64,000 bases of DNA from CAWBVG01 sp963792175 (GTDB lineage Bacteria > Acidobacteriota > Vicinamibacteria > Vicinamibacterales > CAVVIG01), in the NCBI GenBank assembly GCA_963792175.1, contig CAWBVG010000030.1:1-64000 (forward strand), read 5' to 3'. A model generated the notes under the pieces. That model searched no databases. It saw only the letters and a program-made list of their open reading frames with translations, and had not been told where the DNA came from. A program made the position numbers and the translations under genes. Numbering within the stretch: position 1 is the stretch's first letter; every line of letters begins with the position of its first letter. Shown here one piece after another: positions 37,974 through 47,022 of this stretch.

Positions 37974-38137
37974 AGGTGACGCTCGTCAGGAGCCCGATTG
38001 GGTTCAAGAACAATCAGGCGACCGTGGTGAAGGGGCTCGGTCTGCGGCGCATCCGCCACAGCGTGGTGTTGAAGGACACGCCGGACGTGCGGGGCATGAT
38101 CCACAAGGTGCGACATCTCGTGGAGGTGACGGAGTAG
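37934..38137 (+). CDS. rpmD: Ribosomal protein L30
   Basis: The core VKVTLVRSPIGFKNNQATVVKGLGLRRIRHSVV and DVRGMIHKVRHLVEV is clear. Two starts are possible: ATG 37934 (67 residues) or GTG 37970, which overlaps the rpsE stop as GTGA and gives the usual N terminus KVTLVRS. I favour 37970 biologically; the longer span is given. Confidence 0.93.
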   Translation: MPNHRTDTKGATVKVTLVRSPIGFKNNQATVVKGLGLRRIRHSVVLKDTPDVRGMIHKVRHLVEVTE

Positions 38138-38222
38138 TTGGTGAATGGGTAAGCTGGTGAATTGGTGAATGCATTCGCCAACTTACCAATTCCTAAATTC
38201 ACCAATTGCAGGGAACACTGAT
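38138..38222. repeat. Stutter hairpin rpmD-rplO (TTGGTGAATGGGTAAG word)
   Basis: The left arm TTGGTGAATGGGTAAGCTGG and its repeat pairs with CGCCAACTTACCAATTCCTA and ATTCACCAATT on the right. It blends the GGTAA and GGTGA words. Confidence 0.9.
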
Positions 38223-38669
38223 ATGAGTCTGAGCGATCTGAAACCTCCCCGCGGGATGAAGCATCCCAAGAAGCGGATCGGCCGCGGACAGGGTTCCGGG
38301 AACGGCAAGACCGCGGGGCGCGGCCACAAAGGCGCGAAATCGCGTTCGGGCTTCAAGTTCAAGCGCGGCTTCGAGGGCGGTCAGATGCCGCTGCACCGCC
38401 GCGTGCCGAAGCGCGGGTTCCACAACCCGTTCCGGGTGGAATACGAGGTCGTCAACCTCGACGCGCTCGGCCTGAAGTTCGACGCCGGCGCGACAGTGAC
38501 TCCGGACCTGCTGCGCGAGCGCGGCCTCGTGCCGCGTGGCACGCAGCGGATCAAGGTGCTCGGGCGCGGTGAGGTGGGGAAGGCGCTCACCGTCCACGCG
38601 CACAAGTTCAGCGGCACGGCGGCCCAAAAGATCGCCGCGGCGGGCGGCGCGACGGAGCAACTCCCGTGA
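38223..38669 (+). CDS. rplO: Ribosomal protein L15
   Basis: 148 residues: KRIGRGQGSGNGKTAGRGHKGAKSRSG and FEGGQMPLHRRVPKRGF. ATG 38223 chosen over 38169, which lies in the spacer repeat. The stop overlaps the secY start. Confidence 0.97.
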   Translation: MSLSDLKPPRGMKHPKKRIGRGQGSGNGKTAGRGHKGAKSRSGFKFKRGFEGGQMPLHRRVPKRGFHNPFRVEYEVVNLDALGLKFDAGATVTPDLLRERGLVPRGTQRIKVLGRGEVGKALTVHAHKFSGTAAQKIAAAGGATEQLP

Positions 38670-40052
38670 ACGACAGCCTGAAGAACATCTTCACCGTTTC
38701 GGACCTGCGCAAACGCGTGCTCTACACGCTGGGGCTGCTGGCCGTGTACCGCGTGGGGCACAACATCACCACGCCTGGGGTGAATCTGGCGGCGCTCGAC
38801 GAGCTGGCGCGTCAGGCCCAGAACACGATGTTCGGGCTGTACGACATGTTCTCGGGCGGCAACCTGTCGAAGGTCACCATCTTCGCGCTCGGCATCATGC
38901 CGTATATCAGCGCGTCGATCATTCTCCAGCTGCTCACCGTCGTCTGGCCGTACCTCGAGAAGCTGTCGAAGGAAGGCGAGCTGGGCCGCCGCAAGATTAC
39001 CCAGTACACGCGCTACGGGACGATCGTGCTGAGCGTCGTGCAGGCGCTCGGCATCGCGATCTTCCTCGAGCGCCAGACGCAGATCGCGGGCGGTCTGCCG
39101 CTCGTGTATCACCCGGGGCTCGGCTTCCGGTTGATGACGGTGCTGACGCTCACGACCGGCACCTGCCTGGTGATGTGGCTCGGCGAGCAGATTACCGAGC
39201 GCGGCATCGGCAACGGCATGTCGCTGATCATCTACTCGGGCATCGTCGTCGGCCTGCCGCGGGCCGTGCTGCAGACGTTTCAGCAGATGTCGACCGGGCA
39301 GATCGGGCTGATCCAGATTCTGATCCTGATGGTGGTGATGGCGTTCGTCGTCGCCGCCATCGTCTTCGTCGAGCGCGGGCACCGTCGCGTGACCGTGCAA
39401 TACGCCAAGCGCGTCGTCGGCCGGCGGATGTACGGCGGATCGAGCACGCACATTCCGCTGAAGGTCAACACCGGCGGCGTCATCCCGGTGATCTTCGCCT
39501 CGTCGATCCTGGCGTTCCCGGCGACGATCGCCCAGGCGATTCCGGGCAAGTGGAGCGAAGCGTTCGTGACGCAGCTGGCGTTCGGGATGCCGCTCTACAA
39601 CCTGCTCTACGTCGCCGGCATCATCTTCTTCACCTACTTCTACACGGCGATCATCTTCAATCCCGATGACGTCGCGGAGAACATGCGGAAGTACGGCGGG
39701 TTCGTGCCGGGCATCAGGCCGGGCAAGCGCACCGCCGAATACATCGACACGATTCTCGACGAGGATCACGCTGGCCGGCGCCGTCTACCTCTCGTTGATC
39801 GCGCTGCTGCCGAACTTCCTGATCAGCGGTTTCCGGGTCGCGCCGATTCCGTTCATCGGCGAGTGGCTCGACGCCAGCCTGCCGAAGTTCATCACCGAGG
39901 GCCTGGGCGTGCAGTTCTTCTTCGGCGGCACGTCGCTGCTGATCGTCGTCGGTGTCGCGATGGACACCGTGCAGCAGGTCGAATCGCAGCTGATCATGCG
40001 GCACTACGACGGCTTCATGAAGAAGACGCGGATTCGGGGCCGGCGAGCCTAG
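38666..40052 (+). CDS. secY: Protein translocase subunit SecY (one-base insertion)
   Basis: About 461 residues with ten membrane helices. The first part (LGIMPYISASIILQLL, STHIPLKVNTGGVIPVIFASS, NPDDVAENMRKYGGFVPGIRPGK) is in frame 2. From about 39756 the sequence continues in frame 3 (RITLAGAVYLSLIALLPNFL to KKTRIRGRRA). One extra base in ATTCTCGACGAGG explains it: ATTCTGACGAGG would read ILTR. Frame 2 happens to stay open through adk into map, which is a coincidence of high GC. Confidence 0.94.
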
Positions 40053-40055
40053 GAA

Positions 40056-40748
40056 GTGGCTTTGAACCTTCTGATGCTCGGTCCGCCAGGGGCGGGCAAG
40101 GGTACACAGGCGGAACGCTTCGCGCAGAGCCGGGGGATTCCGAAGATCTCGACCGGCGACATCCTCCGCGAGGCGGTGCAGGCGGGGACCGAAATCGGCC
40201 TGCGGGCCAAGGCGATCATGGATCGCGGCGAGCTGGTGAGCGACGAGGTCATGATCGGGATCGTCCGCGAACGCCTCGAGAGAAGGGATGCCGCGAACGG
40301 ATTCGTGCTCGACGGCTTTCCGCGGACCGTCGCCCAGGCAGAGGCGCTCGACGGCATCATGGCCGGCCGCGATCCGCTGATCGTGGTCGACATCATGGTG
40401 CCGGAAGACGAGCTGGTGCGCCGGTTGAGCTCGCGGATGATCTGTCAGGACTGCGGCCACAACGCGCCTCTCGGTCACGGTCCGGTCTGCGCGCTGTGCG
40501 GCGGCAAGCTCGTTCAGCGCGCCGACGACAACCAGGCGGTGGTGCTGGACCGCCTGAAGGTGTATCACGGGCAATCCGAACCGCTCGTGAAGTACTACCG
40601 CGTGCGGCCGACGTTCCGGTCGATCAACGGCGCGCAGTCGACCGATCAGGTGGCGAGCGATCTCGCTGCGGCGATTACGGAGGCGTGTGCGCACACCGGG
40701 CCGCTGCCGGGACTGGGAACGACGACGCCGTCCGGAGTGCAGCCGTGA
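40056..40748 (+). CDS. adk: Adenylate kinase with zinc lid
   Basis: 230 residues. P-loop GPPGAGKGTQA, GFPRTVAQAEAL. The lid has four cysteines (CQDCGH..CALCGG), so it is a metal-binding lid. Start GTG 40056; the stop overlaps map (GTGA). It makes ADP from AMP and ATP. Confidence 0.96.
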   Translation: MALNLLMLGPPGAGKGTQAERFAQSRGIPKISTGDILREAVQAGTEIGLRAKAIMDRGELVSDEVMIGIVRERLERRDAANGFVLDGFPRTVAQAEALDGIMAGRDPLIVVDIMVPEDELVRRLSSRMICQDCGHNAPLGHGPVCALCGGKLVQRADDNQAVVLDRLKVYHGQSEPLVKYYRVRPTFRSINGAQSTDQVASDLAAAITEACAHTGPLPGLGTTTPSGVQP

Positions 40749-41527
40749 TCGTCTGCCGTTCAAGCGCCGAGCTCGAGCGGATGCGCGAAGCCGGACGACT
40801 GGTTGGCGAGGTGTTGACGGAGCTGGCCGGGCACGTCGCGCCGGGAGTGACGACGGCGGACCTCGATGCGCTGGCGGAGAAACGCATCGCGCGGGCCGGT
40901 GCGACCCCGGCGTTCAAGGGTTATCACGGTTACCCGGCGACGATCTGCGCGTCGATCAACGAAGAGGTGATTCACGGGATTCCGTCGGGCCGCCGGGTGC
41001 TGAACGAGGGCGACGTGATCTCGATCGATGTCGGCGCGTCGCTCAACGGCTATTACGGCGACAGCGCGATTACGCTGCCGGTCGGTCAGGTATCCGAGGA
41101 AGCGGCCACGCTGCTGCGCGTGACGGAGGAGTCGCTCTACAAGGCGATTGACTGCGTGCGTCCGGGCGCGCGGATCTCGGACATCGGACACGCGGTGCAG
41201 CACCACGTCGAGGCCTACGGGTTTTCGGTGGTGCGCGAGTTCGTCGGACACGGGATCGGCCAGCGGATGCACGAGGAGCCGCAGGTGCCCAACTACGGAG
41301 AGCCGGGCCGCGGGCCCCGCCTGGCCGAGGGCATGGTGCTCGCCATCGAACCGATGGTCAATGCCGGCAAGCCGGCGGTGAAGGTGCTGGCGGACGGCTG
41401 GACGGCGGTCACCCGCGACGGCGGCCTGTCGGCGCACTTCGAGCACACGGTGGCGGTGACGGCGGACGGACCATGGATTCTGACGGCGAGGGAAGTGCCG
41501 GTCGGGCGGATCGCGGCGCATCGGTAG
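40745..41527 (+). CDS. map: Methionine aminopeptidase type I
   Basis: 260 residues. Metal ligands: Asp in SIDVGASLNGYYGDSA (two), His in EFVGHGIGQRMHEEP, Glu in AIEPMVNAG, Glu in FEHTVAVT. It has no N-terminal zinc finger (type Ia). It removes the initiator Met. GTG 40745 overlaps adk. Confidence 0.96.
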   Translation: MIVCRSSAELERMREAGRLVGEVLTELAGHVAPGVTTADLDALAEKRIARAGATPAFKGYHGYPATICASINEEVIHGIPSGRRVLNEGDVISIDVGASLNGYYGDSAITLPVGQVSEEAATLLRVTEESLYKAIDCVRPGARISDIGHAVQHHVEAYGFSVVREFVGHGIGQRMHEEPQVPNYGEPGRGPRLAEGMVLAIEPMVNAGKPAVKVLADGWTAVTRDGGLSAHFEHTVAVTADGPWILTAREVPVGRIAAHR

Positions 41528-41715
41528 TGGGGACTGTCACCGAGACGTTGCCGCATGCGATGTATCGCGTCAGGCTGGAACAGGGCAGCCTGGTGATGGC
41601 GCACATCGCCGACCGCATGGATCGCAACTTCGTGCGGATTCTGGTGGGCGATCGGGTCAGGCTGGAACTGTCACAGGTCGACGCCGGCCGCGGGCGGATC
41701 GTGGAAAAGATTTGA
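41473..41715 (+). CDS. infA: Translation initiation factor IF-1
   Basis: S1/OB-fold protein: VGTVTETLPHAMYRVRLEQG, VMAHIADRMDRNFVRILVGDRV, RGRIVEKI. ATG 41473 gives 80 residues and overlaps map by 55 bases; GTG 41527, at the map stop, would give a short 63-residue form. The real start is uncertain. Confidence 0.9.
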   Translation: MDSDGEGSAGRADRGASVVGTVTETLPHAMYRVRLEQGSLVMAHIADRMDRNFVRILVGDRVRLELSQVDAGRGRIVEKI

Positions 41716-41722
41716 GGGTGCG

Positions 41723-41836
41723 ATGAAGGTTCGAGCGTCAGTGAAACGGATCTGCGACAAGTGCAAGGTCGTGCGCCGTAAGGGCGTCGTGCGCGTGATC
41801 TGCAGCAACCAGAAACACAAACAGCGGCAGGGATAG
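41723..41836 (+). CDS. rpmJ: Ribosomal protein L36
   Basis: 37 residues: MKVRASVKRICDKCKVVRRK, then GVVRVICSNQKHKQRQG. Zinc ligands Cys, Cys, Cys and His (ICDKC, ICSNQKH) are present, the zinc-binding form. It starts 7 bases after infA; GAGGG precedes it. Confidence 0.97.
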   Translation: MKVRASVKRICDKCKVVRRKGVVRVICSNQKHKQRQG

Positions 41837-41996
41837 TGATTAGTGATTTAGTGATTTGTTGATTGTCGAGTGATTGTGCGATTTGATGATTGGGTGATTG
41901 TTCGGTCGATAGCGCGACGCAATCACTGAATCATCCAATCCACCAACAATCACCAGATCACCAGATCAGCAAGTCACCAGATGGGGTAATCAGTTT
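41837..41996. repeat. Long stutter hairpin rpmJ-rpsM (GTGATTTGGTGA word)
   Basis: 160 bases, the longest such spacer. The left arm (41837-41909) repeats GTGATTAGTGATTTAGTGAT variants; the right arm (41918-41982) repeats AATCACCAGATCACCAGATC variants. The loop is GGTCGATAGCGCGACG. The arms can form a long imperfect stem. Confidence 0.92.
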
Positions 41997-42371
41997 ATGG
42001 CTCGTATTGCTGGCGTCGATCTTCCGCGGACCAAGCGCGTCGAAATCGGACTGACGTACATCTACGGCATCGGGCGTTTCCGCTCGAACACGATCCTGAA
42101 GGACGCCGGTGTCAGCCCCGACATCCGCGTCAAGGATCTGTCGGAAGACGACGTCCGGAAGATCAGCCGCGTCATCGAGGAACAGGGCGGCGTCGAAGGC
42201 GATCTCCGCAAGGATATCTCGATGAACATCAAGCGGCTGATGGAAATCGGCTGCTTCCGCGGGCTCCGGCACCGGCGCGGGCTGCCGGTGCGCGGTCAGC
42301 GGACGAAGACCAACGCCCGCACGCGCAAGGGTCCGCGCAAGGGCGCGATCGCGAAGAAGAAAGTGATCTGA
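41997..42371 (+). CDS. rpsM: Ribosomal protein S13
   Basis: 124 residues: ARIAGVDLPRTKRVEIGLTYIYGIG and RHRRGLPVRGQRTKTNARTRKGPRKG. Head of the alpha operon part; intersubunit bridge protein. Confidence 0.97.
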   Translation: MARIAGVDLPRTKRVEIGLTYIYGIGRFRSNTILKDAGVSPDIRVKDLSEDDVRKISRVIEEQGGVEGDLRKDISMNIKRLMEIGCFRGLRHRRGLPVRGQRTKTNARTRKGPRKGAIAKKKVI

Positions 42372-42420
42372 CGCCTGTCGGGGGCTAGGGGCTGGCGTTA
42401 GGGATTAGGGATTAGCGTTT
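42372..42420. repeat. Stutter spacer rpsM-rpsK (GGGGCTA / TTAGGGA words)
   Basis: GGGGGCTAGGGGCTGGCG is followed by TTAGGGATTAGGGATTAGCG. One orientation only. Confidence 0.75.
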
Positions 42421-42873
42421 ATGGCAAAAGCTGAAGCGGCGTCGACACCTGAAGGCGCGACACCAGAGAAAAAAGAAGGCGCCGGCAAACGCAAGAAGAC
42501 GTTCAAGAAGCGCGGCGAGAAGCGCGTCGTCCACCATGGGCTGGCGCACATCCACGCCTCGTTCAACAACACGACGGTGACCATCACCGACACCGAAGGT
42601 AACGTCGTGGCGTGGTCGAGCGCCGGCGGCATCGGCTTCAAGGGGTCGCGCAAGGGCACGCCGTTCGCCGCGACGCAGGCCGCGCTCAACGCCGGCAACG
42701 CCGCGAAGACGGTCGGCATGCGGTCGCTCGACGTTCGCGTCAAGGGCCCCGGCTCCGGCCGCGAGTCGGCGATCCGCGCGCTGCAGACGGTCGGCCTCGA
42801 AGTGAAATCGATCCGCGACGTCACGCCGATCCCGCACAACGGGTGCAGACCACCGAAACGAAGACGTGTGTAA
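42421..42873 (+). CDS. rpsK: Ribosomal protein S11 with extended N terminus
   Basis: 150 residues. The core HHGLAHIHASFNNTTVTITDTEGNVVAWSSAGG to IPHNGCRPPKRRRV is standard; the first 35 residues (AKAEAASTPEGATPEKKEG and a Lys-rich stretch) are longer than usual. Confidence 0.97.
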   Translation: MAKAEAASTPEGATPEKKEGAGKRKKTFKKRGEKRVVHHGLAHIHASFNNTTVTITDTEGNVVAWSSAGGIGFKGSRKGTPFAATQAALNAGNAAKTVGMRSLDVRVKGPGSGRESAIRALQTVGLEVKSIRDVTPIPHNGCRPPKRRRV

Positions 42874-42960
42874 TGAGCGAATTCGTGAAGTGGTGAGTTG
42901 GTGAATGGCTGTCACCAATTCTCGAATTCACTGACTCGCAAATTGTTCTGAGGTTACTGA
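42874..42960. repeat. Stutter hairpin rpsK-rpsD (TGGTGAGTTGGTGAATGG word)
   Basis: The left arm GAATTCGTGAAGTGGTGAG plus TTGGTGAATGG is complemented by TCACCAATTCTCGAATTCAC on the right. Confidence 0.85.
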
Positions 42961-43591
42961 ATGGCTCGTTATATTGGTCCGGTTTGTCGTCTCTGTCGCC
43001 GCGAGGCGATGAAGCTGTTCCTCAAAGGGGAGCGGTGCTACACGGAGAAGTGCGCCATCGAAAAGCGCAATTTCCCGCCCGGGCAGCACGGCAAGACGCG
43101 GAAGGCGAAGCTCGCCGGCTACGGCCTGCAGCTGCGCGAGAAGCAGAAGGTGAAGCGCATCTACGGGGTGCTCGAGGATCAGTTCCGCGGTTACTTCGAG
43201 GCCGCCGAGCGCGCCCGCGGCATTACCGGCGTGACGCTGCTCCAGCTCCTCGAACGGCGGCTCGACAACGTCGTCTATCGGCTCGGCCTGGCGACGTCGC
43301 GGCCGCAGGCCCGTCAGCTGGTCCGCCACGGCCACTTCCTGGTGAACGGCAAGAAGGTGGACATCCCGTCGGTACTCGGTGAAGGAAGGCGACGTCGTCA
43401 CCGTCCTCGGACGCACGCAGAAGAATCCGACGCTCGAGCATGCGATGGAGGAAGTGAAGGGACGCGGCATCCCCGAGTGGCTGTCGTTCGACGCGAACAC
43501 CATCAGCGGTCGCGTCAACTCGATGCCGACGCGCGAGCAGATCAATCTGCCGGTGCAGGAACAGCTGATCGTCGAGTTGTATTCGAAGTAG
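42961..43591 (+). CDS. rpsD: Ribosomal protein S4, zinc type (one-base insertion)
   Basis: 209 residues after removing one base. N-terminal zinc knuckle CRLCRREAMKLFLKGERC..C; S4 RNA-binding domain LERRLDNVVYRLGLATSRPQARQLVRHGHFLVNGKKVDIPS. The frame changes at about 43371: removing one G from TCGGTACTCGG restores IPSYSVKEGDVVTV. The second part ends REQINLPVQEQLIVELYSK, the usual end. Confidence 0.95.
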
Positions 43592-43696
43592 TCAGCCGCC
43601 GGCCCGCAGCCTTACACAGACCTGCGGCGGGAGGTCGGCGGTCACTTGCAGGTCTGGAGGCCCGTCTGCGGGCCCGTTGGCGAAAGGACAAGCATC
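43592..43696. repeat. G/C-rich hairpin spacer rpsD-rpoA
   Basis: 105 bases with several short inverted repeats. The clearest is GGCCCG-TCTG-CGGGCC (43659-43674). CAGACCTGCGGCGGG and CTTGCAGGTCTGG also pair. GAAAGGA precedes the rpoA start. Confidence 0.65.
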
Positions 43697-44683
43697 ATGT
43701 TGTGGAAAGGTTTTCAGCGCCCGAAGAGACTCGAATTCGAGCGCGAGACGCTCACCGACCGGTTCGGCCGCTTCTACGCGCAGCCGTTCGAACGCGGTTT
43801 CGGCACGACCATCGGCAACGCGCTGCGGCGCGTGCTGCTCTCCTCAATCGAGGGCGCGGCGATCACGGCCGTGAAGATCGACGGCGTGCTGCACGAGTTC
43901 TCGCCGATTCCCGGCGTGGTCGAGGATGCGACCGACATCATCCTCAACCTGAAACAGATCCCGGTCAAGCTGCACAGCGACCAGACCAAGTCGTTGATCA
44001 TCAAGGTCGACAAACCGGGTGAAGTGCGCGGGCGCGACATCCAGGCGGACGGCGACGTCGAGATCCTGGAGCCGGACGCGCACATCGCGACGGTCGCCGA
44101 TCACGGCAAGCTGCACATGGAGATGCGGCTGAAGCGCGGGCGCGGCTACGTCTCGGCCGACAAGAACTTCGACGAGGACCTCGGCATCGGCTGGATCCCG
44201 ATTGACTCGGTGCATTCGCCGGTGAAGAAGGTGAACTATCTCGTCGAGGCGGCCCGGCTCGGACAGACGACCGACTACGACAAGCTCACGGTCGACGTCT
44301 GGACCAACGGCTCGATCAACCCGCGCGACGCGATTTCACTCGCGTCGAAGCTGGTGCGCGACCACCTCAACATCTTCATCAACCTCGAAGAAGGCGCCGA
44401 ACAGCAGGTGGAGGCGATGGCCGACCAGCCGCGCGCCGGCGCCAGCAACGAGAATCTCGACAAGAGCGTCGAGGAGCTCGAGCTGTCGGTCCGTTCGTAC
44501 AACTGCCTCAAGAACGCGAACATCCGCACGATTCGCGAACTGGTGCAGAAGACCGAGGCCGAGATGCTCAAGACGAAGAACTTCGGGCGCAAGAGCCTGA
44601 ATGAAATCAAGGAAATCCTGACAACCATGGGCCTTGGCCTCGGCATGCGGGTCGATCAGGGCGCCGCGGCTTCACACGAATAG
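43697..44683 (+). CDS. rpoA: RNA polymerase alpha subunit
   Basis: 328 residues. N-terminal assembly domain with RFYAQPFERGFGTTIGNALRRVLLSSIEGAAIT; C-terminal domain with VEELELSVRSYNCLKNANIRTIRELV and NFGRKSLNEIKEIL, which contacts upstream DNA and regulators. ATG 43697 gives the standard MLWKGFQRPKRLE start. Confidence 0.98.
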   Translation: MLWKGFQRPKRLEFERETLTDRFGRFYAQPFERGFGTTIGNALRRVLLSSIEGAAITAVKIDGVLHEFSPIPGVVEDATDIILNLKQIPVKLHSDQTKSLIIKVDKPGEVRGRDIQADGDVEILEPDAHIATVADHGKLHMEMRLKRGRGYVSADKNFDEDLGIGWIPIDSVHSPVKKVNYLVEAARLGQTTDYDKLTVDVWTNGSINPRDAISLASKLVRDHLNIFINLEEGAEQQVEAMADQPRAGASNENLDKSVEELELSVRSYNCLKNANIRTIRELVQKTEAEMLKTKNFGRKSLNEIKEILTTMGLGLGMRVDQGAAASHE

Positions 44684-44783
44684 AGAAGGGACCAGGGACT
44701 GGGGACTAGGGGACTGAGGGAGAGGCGGGATACCCCGCGTCAGTCCCCCAGTCCCCAAGTCCCCGAGTCCCCGCTGTAACCAC
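44684..44783. repeat. Stutter hairpin rpoA-rplQ (GGGGACT word)
   Basis: The left arm has four G-runs (GACCAGGGACTGGGGACTAG), the right arm C-runs (CAGTCCCCCAGTCCCCAAGT) with a CGGGATACCCCG stem at the tip. The same word is used at 16890-16990. Confidence 0.88.
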
Positions 44784-45377
44784 ATGAGACACCGAGTCGC
44801 ACATCGAAAACTGGGACGCGTCACCGACCACCGCATCGCCCTGCTGCGGAACCAGGCGACCGCGCTGATTCGTTACGAGCACCTGACGACGACCGTGCCG
44901 AAGGCGAAAGAGCTGCGGCCGTTCGTCGAACGGCTCATCACGGTCGCCAAGCGCGGACTCGCCGGCGGCGACAAGAACGGGCACACGCTGAACGCCCGGC
45001 GGCTGGTCATGCAGGATCTGCAGGATCGCGAAGTCGTGACCAAGCTGTTCGACACCATCGCCCCGCGCTTTGCCGCGCGGCCCGGCGGCTACACGCGACT
45101 GCTGCGAGTGGGCTTCCGGAGGGGCGACAGCGCGGAAGTGGCGCAGGTGGAGCTCGTCGGCAGCGAATTCGATCCGAAGGCAAAGGCCGACACGCCCGCG
45201 GGAGAAGAACCGAAGCCGAAGGCCAAGGGAGTCGGCGGCCGTCTCCGCGCCGCGGCCGAACGGCTGCGCGGCAAGAAGGACGACAACGAGCCGGGGGGCG
45301 GCGGGAAGAAAGCGACCAAACCCGCGAAAGGTACCGCCCGGCGCGCCACCACTCCGCGGAAAGCGGGCGGAAGTTAG
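44784..45377 (+). CDS. rplQ: Ribosomal protein L17 with long basic tail
   Basis: 197 residues. The core RHRVAHRKLGRVTDHRIALLRNQATALIRYEHL to RRGDSAEVAQVELV is about 125 residues. A tail of about 70 residues rich in Lys, Ala and Gly follows (KKATKPAKGTARRATTPRK). Last gene of the superoperon. Confidence 0.97.
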   Translation: MRHRVAHRKLGRVTDHRIALLRNQATALIRYEHLTTTVPKAKELRPFVERLITVAKRGLAGGDKNGHTLNARRLVMQDLQDREVVTKLFDTIAPRFAARPGGYTRLLRVGFRRGDSAEVAQVELVGSEFDPKAKADTPAGEEPKPKAKGVGGRLRAAAERLRGKKDDNEPGGGGKKATKPAKGTARRATTPRKAGGS

Positions 45378-45427
45378 AAGTTAGAACTTAGAAGTTAGAA
45401 CTTAGACGTTAACTTAGAACGACAGTC
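45378..45427. repeat. Stutter spacer after rplQ (TTAGAACT word)
   Basis: AAGTTAGAACTTAGAAGTTAG and variants fill the bases between the rplQ stop and the terminator. The same word lies at 26465-26518. It is not needed for the terminator hairpin. Confidence 0.85.
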
Positions 45428-45440
45428 AGAAGTACGGAGG

Positions 45441-45477
45441 GCCCCGCCGATCGCGCGATCGGCGGGGCTTTTGTTTT
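45441..45477 (+). terminator. Rho-independent terminator of the ribosomal superoperon
   Basis: A perfect 28-bp palindrome (GCCCCGCCGATCGC and its complement, 45441-45468) followed by TTTTGTTTT. Confidence 0.95.
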
Positions 45478-45516
45478 CCTCGGCTATACTCCTGGCGATC
45501 TTCGAGGTGCGCTGAC

Positions 45517-46965
45517 ATGTCGCATGACGTCTCCCGTCGGACGCTGTTACGGCAGGCGGCAGCCGGGGCGTTCGCGCTCTCGTCGGGCATCCGCGGCGCG
45601 TTCGCGCAGCAGGCGTCGCGTCGCCCCAACATCGTCTTCATCCTCGCCGACGATCTCGGATACGCCGACGTCGCCTGTTACGGCCGGCCCGACCTTCGAA
45701 CGCCGAACATCGATCGTCTCGCCGCGACCGGCGTGCGCTTTCTGCAGGCCTACGCCAATTCGGCGGTCTGCACGGCCACTCGCGTCGCGCTGATCACCGG
45801 CCGCTATCAGTACCGCCTCCCGATCGGTTTGGAAGAGCCGCTGGCCGCCGCGGGAACGGTTGGACTCCCGCCCGAGGAGCCAACGCTGGCGTCGCTTCTC
45901 CGGAAGGCTGGCTATGGCACGACCCTCGTCGGGAAATGGCATCTCGGCCGCCTGCCGACATTCGGTCCGCTTCTGAGCGGTTATGACCATTTCTACGGGT
46001 TCCGCGGCGGCGCCGTCGACTACTACTCGCACGCGGGCACCGATCAGAAGGCCGATCTCTGGGACGACGACGTGCCAGTCGAGCAGGCGGGGTACCTCAC
46101 GGACCTTCTGGGCGCGCGTGCGGAAGACGTGATCCGGCGCTACGTCCAGTCGCGGCAGCCGTTCTTCCTGAGCCTCCATTTCAACGCGCCGCACTGGCCC
46201 TGGGAGGCGCCGGGCGACGAGGCGGAGTCCACGCGGATCCGCGGCACGAACCTTCAGCATTACGACGGCGGGACTCAGAAGACCTACCAGCGCATGATCG
46301 AACGGATGGACGAGCAGATCGGGCGAGTTCTCGCGTCGCTCGAGCGAGGCGGCCTGCTCGACAACACGATCGTCGTCTTCACCAGCGACAACGGCGGCGA
46401 GCGCTTCGCCGACACCTGGCCGTTCACGGGCCGTAAGACGGAGCTGCTCGAGGGCGGACTCCGGATTCCGTCAATCGTCTCCTGGCCGGCGCGGCTGCCG
46501 AAAGGGCAGACCTCGAATCAGGTCGCGATCAGCATGGACTGGGTGCCGACGCTGCTGGCCGCGGCCGGCGCATCGCCGGATCCGACGCACCCGACGGACG
46601 GGATCGATTTGCTGCCGGCGCTGACCGGCACAGCGCCGACCGTTCCCCGAAAGCTGTTCTGGCGCTTCAAGGCGAACGCCCAGCGCGCCGCTCGCGACGG
46701 CGACTACAAGTTCCTCAAGATCCTCGACAACACCTTCCTCTTCAACGTGGTCGAGGATCCGATGGAGCGCGCGAACCTGAAGCGGCGATTGCCGGCGGTG
46801 TACGACCGCCTGGTCGATGACTGGCATGCCTGGAACGAGACGATGCTGCCCGAGATCGACGAGAGCAACACCGGCGGCATCTCGGGCGAACAGCTGGCCG
46901 ATCACCCGGGCGCGACCAGGTCCAGCGGCAAGGCCGACAACCCGCCGCCGCGGAAGAAAGGCTAA
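45517..46965 (+). CDS. Sulfatase (arylsulfatase A family), Tat-exported
   Basis: 482 residues. A Tat-type signal (SRRTLLRQAAAGAFALS), then RRPNIVFILADDLGYADVACYG with metal ligands Asp-Asp, and the formylglycine site CTATR (Cys85, CxAxR pattern). VGKWHLG and FTSDNGGERFADTWPF carry further active-site residues. It hydrolyses sulfate esters of sugars or aromatic compounds outside the cytoplasm and needs a formylglycine-generating enzyme. A -10-like TATACT lies at about 45484. It converges with the EF-G paralogue. Confidence 0.92.
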   Translation: MSHDVSRRTLLRQAAAGAFALSSGIRGAFAQQASRRPNIVFILADDLGYADVACYGRPDLRTPNIDRLAATGVRFLQAYANSAVCTATRVALITGRYQYRLPIGLEEPLAAAGTVGLPPEEPTLASLLRKAGYGTTLVGKWHLGRLPTFGPLLSGYDHFYGFRGGAVDYYSHAGTDQKADLWDDDVPVEQAGYLTDLLGARAEDVIRRYVQSRQPFFLSLHFNAPHWPWEAPGDEAESTRIRGTNLQHYDGGTQKTYQRMIERMDEQIGRVLASLERGGLLDNTIVVFTSDNGGERFADTWPFTGRKTELLEGGLRIPSIVSWPARLPKGQTSNQVAISMDWVPTLLAAAGASPDPTHPTDGIDLLPALTGTAPTVPRKLFWRFKANAQRAARDGDYKFLKILDNTFLFNVVEDPMERANLKRRLPAVYDRLVDDWHAWNETMLPEIDESNTGGISGEQLADHPGATRSSGKADNPPPRKKG

Positions 46966-47022
46966 AACAAGTTTCAGTTTCAACTCTCACTCTGAGCGTG
47001 AGACTTGAGACGTGGTCAGTGG
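46966..47022. repeat. Stutter spacer between convergent genes (GAGACTTGAGA word)
   Basis: AGTTTCAGTTTCAACTCTCA is followed by GAGCGTGAGACTTGAGACG. The arms are partly complementary. It could serve as a bidirectional terminator, though no U-tract is clear. Confidence 0.7.

Noticed and set aside
39745..39775. Programmed ribosomal frameshift in secY.
   Set aside because: No slippery heptamer is present, and similar single-base shifts occur in many unrelated genes, which fits sequencing error.
38666..41527. One open frame spans secY, adk and map and could be called a giant fusion protein.
   Set aside because: After about 39756 the frame gives no SecY similarity, while the neighbouring frame does; adk has its own intact frame. 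The openness reflects high GC and a one-base insertion.
41837..41996. Word-repeat spacer as a CRISPR array or tandem satellite.
   Set aside because: Unit length and sequence vary, the second half is the complement of the first, and there are no unique spacers.
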